6,539 bases of DNA, taken from assembly GCA_023436515.1 (NCBI GenBank), contig JAEZIV010000292.1, forward strand, positions 1 to 6,539. The letters are read 5' to 3'. The stretch is from Bacillota bacterium (GTDB taxonomy: Bacteria > Bacillota > Clostridia > Acetivibrionales > DSM-1351). Both the position numbers and the translations under genes were made by a program. The notes below the pieces were generated by a model. It searched no databases, was not told where the DNA came from, and worked only from the letters and a program-made list of their open reading frames with translations. Shown piece by piece: positions 6,340-6,539 of the stretch (positions are counted from its first letter, which is position 1; every line of letters starts with the position of its first letter).

Positions 6340-6397
6340 GGGCTTTTTCGGTAATTGACTTGGCAACAAAGGCTACCGGAACAGCTTGCCCTTGCCC
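6340..6397 (-). ncRNA. Candidate structured leader RNA with possible pseudoknot
   Basis: On the minus strand, GGGC (6394-6397) can pair with GCCC (6340-6343). Inside this, GGCAA (6386-6390) pairs with TTGCC (6362-6366), and GCT/AGC (6383-6385, 6372-6374) extends the inner stem. The loop then contains CGGT (6375-6378), which can pair with ACCG (6349-6352) to form a pseudoknot. The stems are short. I could not match the segment to a known riboswitch class, so it is a candidate only. Confidence 0.3.
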
Positions 6398-6419
6398 TAT
6401 CTACTCCCTATAAGGAAAA

Positions 6420-6460
6420 CTCTGTTATACATAAACAGAGGGAAGTAATATACTCCCTCC
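6420..6460 (-). terminator. Overlapping hairpins: weak terminator with competing stem
   Basis: In minus-strand order, the first hairpin pairs GAGGGA/TCCCTC (6454-6459 with 6438-6443). The second pairs CTCTGTT with AACAGAG (6434-6440 with 6420-6426) around a 7-base loop and is followed by TTTTCC. The second resembles a modest intrinsic terminator for the gene ending at 6480. The two share bases 6438-6440, so they compete at least partly. This could be simple termination or attenuation of the fused gene. Confidence 0.5.
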
Positions 6461-6479
6461 GTTTTCGTTAAATTTATAT

Positions 6480-6539
6480 CTATACCTTAACAACCTCGAT
6501 GGCGGCTTCCTCCAATAATGTCATAGAAAGCTCATCAGG
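6480..6539 (-). CDS. 3' end of an upstream gene, possibly dCMP deaminase
   Basis: Only the last 19 codons and a TAG stop are in the window. The protein ends PDELSMTLLEEAAIEVVKV. An open frame reaching exactly to the edge, followed by a terminator-like hairpin, supports a real gene end. The tail resembles the C-terminus of ComEB-type dCMP deaminases, which often end with a similar 'LLEEAGIEV' pattern. Such genes often sit near upp and teichoic-acid precursor genes in Firmicutes. The assignment rests on a few residues and on gene order recalled from relatives, so it is tentative. Confidence 0.45.
   Translation of the reverse strand, partial: PDELSMTLLEEAAIEVVKV

Larger units (their letters stand above)
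6197..6479 (-). promoter_or_regulatory. Non-coding leader upstream of the fused gene
   Basis: These 283 bases separate the downstream end of the gene at 6480 from the fused gene. No convincing gene is seen; an open stretch runs between two TAG codons without a ribosome binding site. The contents, in minus-strand order, are two overlapping hairpins (6420-6460), a compact folded segment (6340-6397), a hairpin CTTTA/TAAAG (6321-6336) and finally the ribosome binding site GGAAGG (6203-6208). I did not find a convincing sigma-A promoter, so transcription may come from upstream through an attenuator, or from a promoter I cannot recognise. Confidence 0.5.

Noticed and set aside
6340..6400. Cyclic di-GMP-I riboswitch suggested by GGGCAAG and TTACCGAA fragments
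   Set aside because: The conserved core (GACGCAAAGC-like segment and its receptor loop) is absent, and the stem order does not fit.
6225..6410. Open stretch between two TAG codons in the leader (minus strand)
   Set aside because: There is no start codon with a ribosome binding site, and the translation (Cys/Ser/Lys mix) resembles no protein I know.

Overview
The window looks like chromosome from a low-to-moderate GC Firmicute of the class Clostridia. This rests on the strong AGGAGG-type ribosome binding sites, the clostridial-looking MotA/MotB, and the placing of teichoic-acid precursor genes beside the atp operon (Bacillus has upp, mnaA and atpI next to each other). A cellulolytic Ruminiclostridium-type organism would fit, but the sequence alone cannot name a genus.

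Layout from left to right. Positions 1-1900 (minus strand) hold the 5' part of an F1Fo ATP synthase operon, read right to left as atpI, atpB, atpE and atpF. AtpF is cut by the window edge. The atpE-atpF junction is unusual: a 235-base spacer carries an imperfect hairpin about 82 bases long. Positions 1901-2178 are a divergent control region. It has a good sigma-A promoter (extended -10) firing left into atp, a sigma-D/sigma-28-like promoter firing right toward motAB, and an inverted repeat where the two predicted transcripts overlap. Positions 2179-3776 (plus strand) are motA and motB, the flagellar stator, separated by two bases. A strong hairpin at 3825-3873 serves as a terminator in both directions.

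Positions 3908-6196 (minus strand) encode one 762-residue polypeptide. It joins a membrane polyprenyl-phosphate HexNAc-1-phosphate transferase (TagO/WecA type) to a complete UDP-GlcNAc 2-epimerase (MnaA/WecB type). Both enzymes use UDP-GlcNAc, and together they supply the lipid-linked GlcNAc acceptor and the ManNAc donor for wall teichoic acid-like linkage units. At the junction, an in-frame AGGAGG lies 7 bases before a TTG codon. From that TTG a normal-length free epimerase of 383 residues could be made, so the locus may be a recent fusion, a dual-product gene, or both. Positions 6197-6479 are a non-coding leader with overlapping hairpins and a possible pseudoknot. Positions 6480-6539 are the last codons of another minus-strand gene, possibly dCMP deaminase.

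How the parts relate: the ATP synthase couples ATP synthesis or hydrolysis to the transmembrane ion gradient, and the MotAB stator spends that gradient on rotation. Their divergent promoters overlap, so they may interfere with each other. The best candidates for something undescribed are the fused transferase-epimerase with its retained internal start, the long atpE-atpF hairpin, and the overlapping atp/mot leaders.
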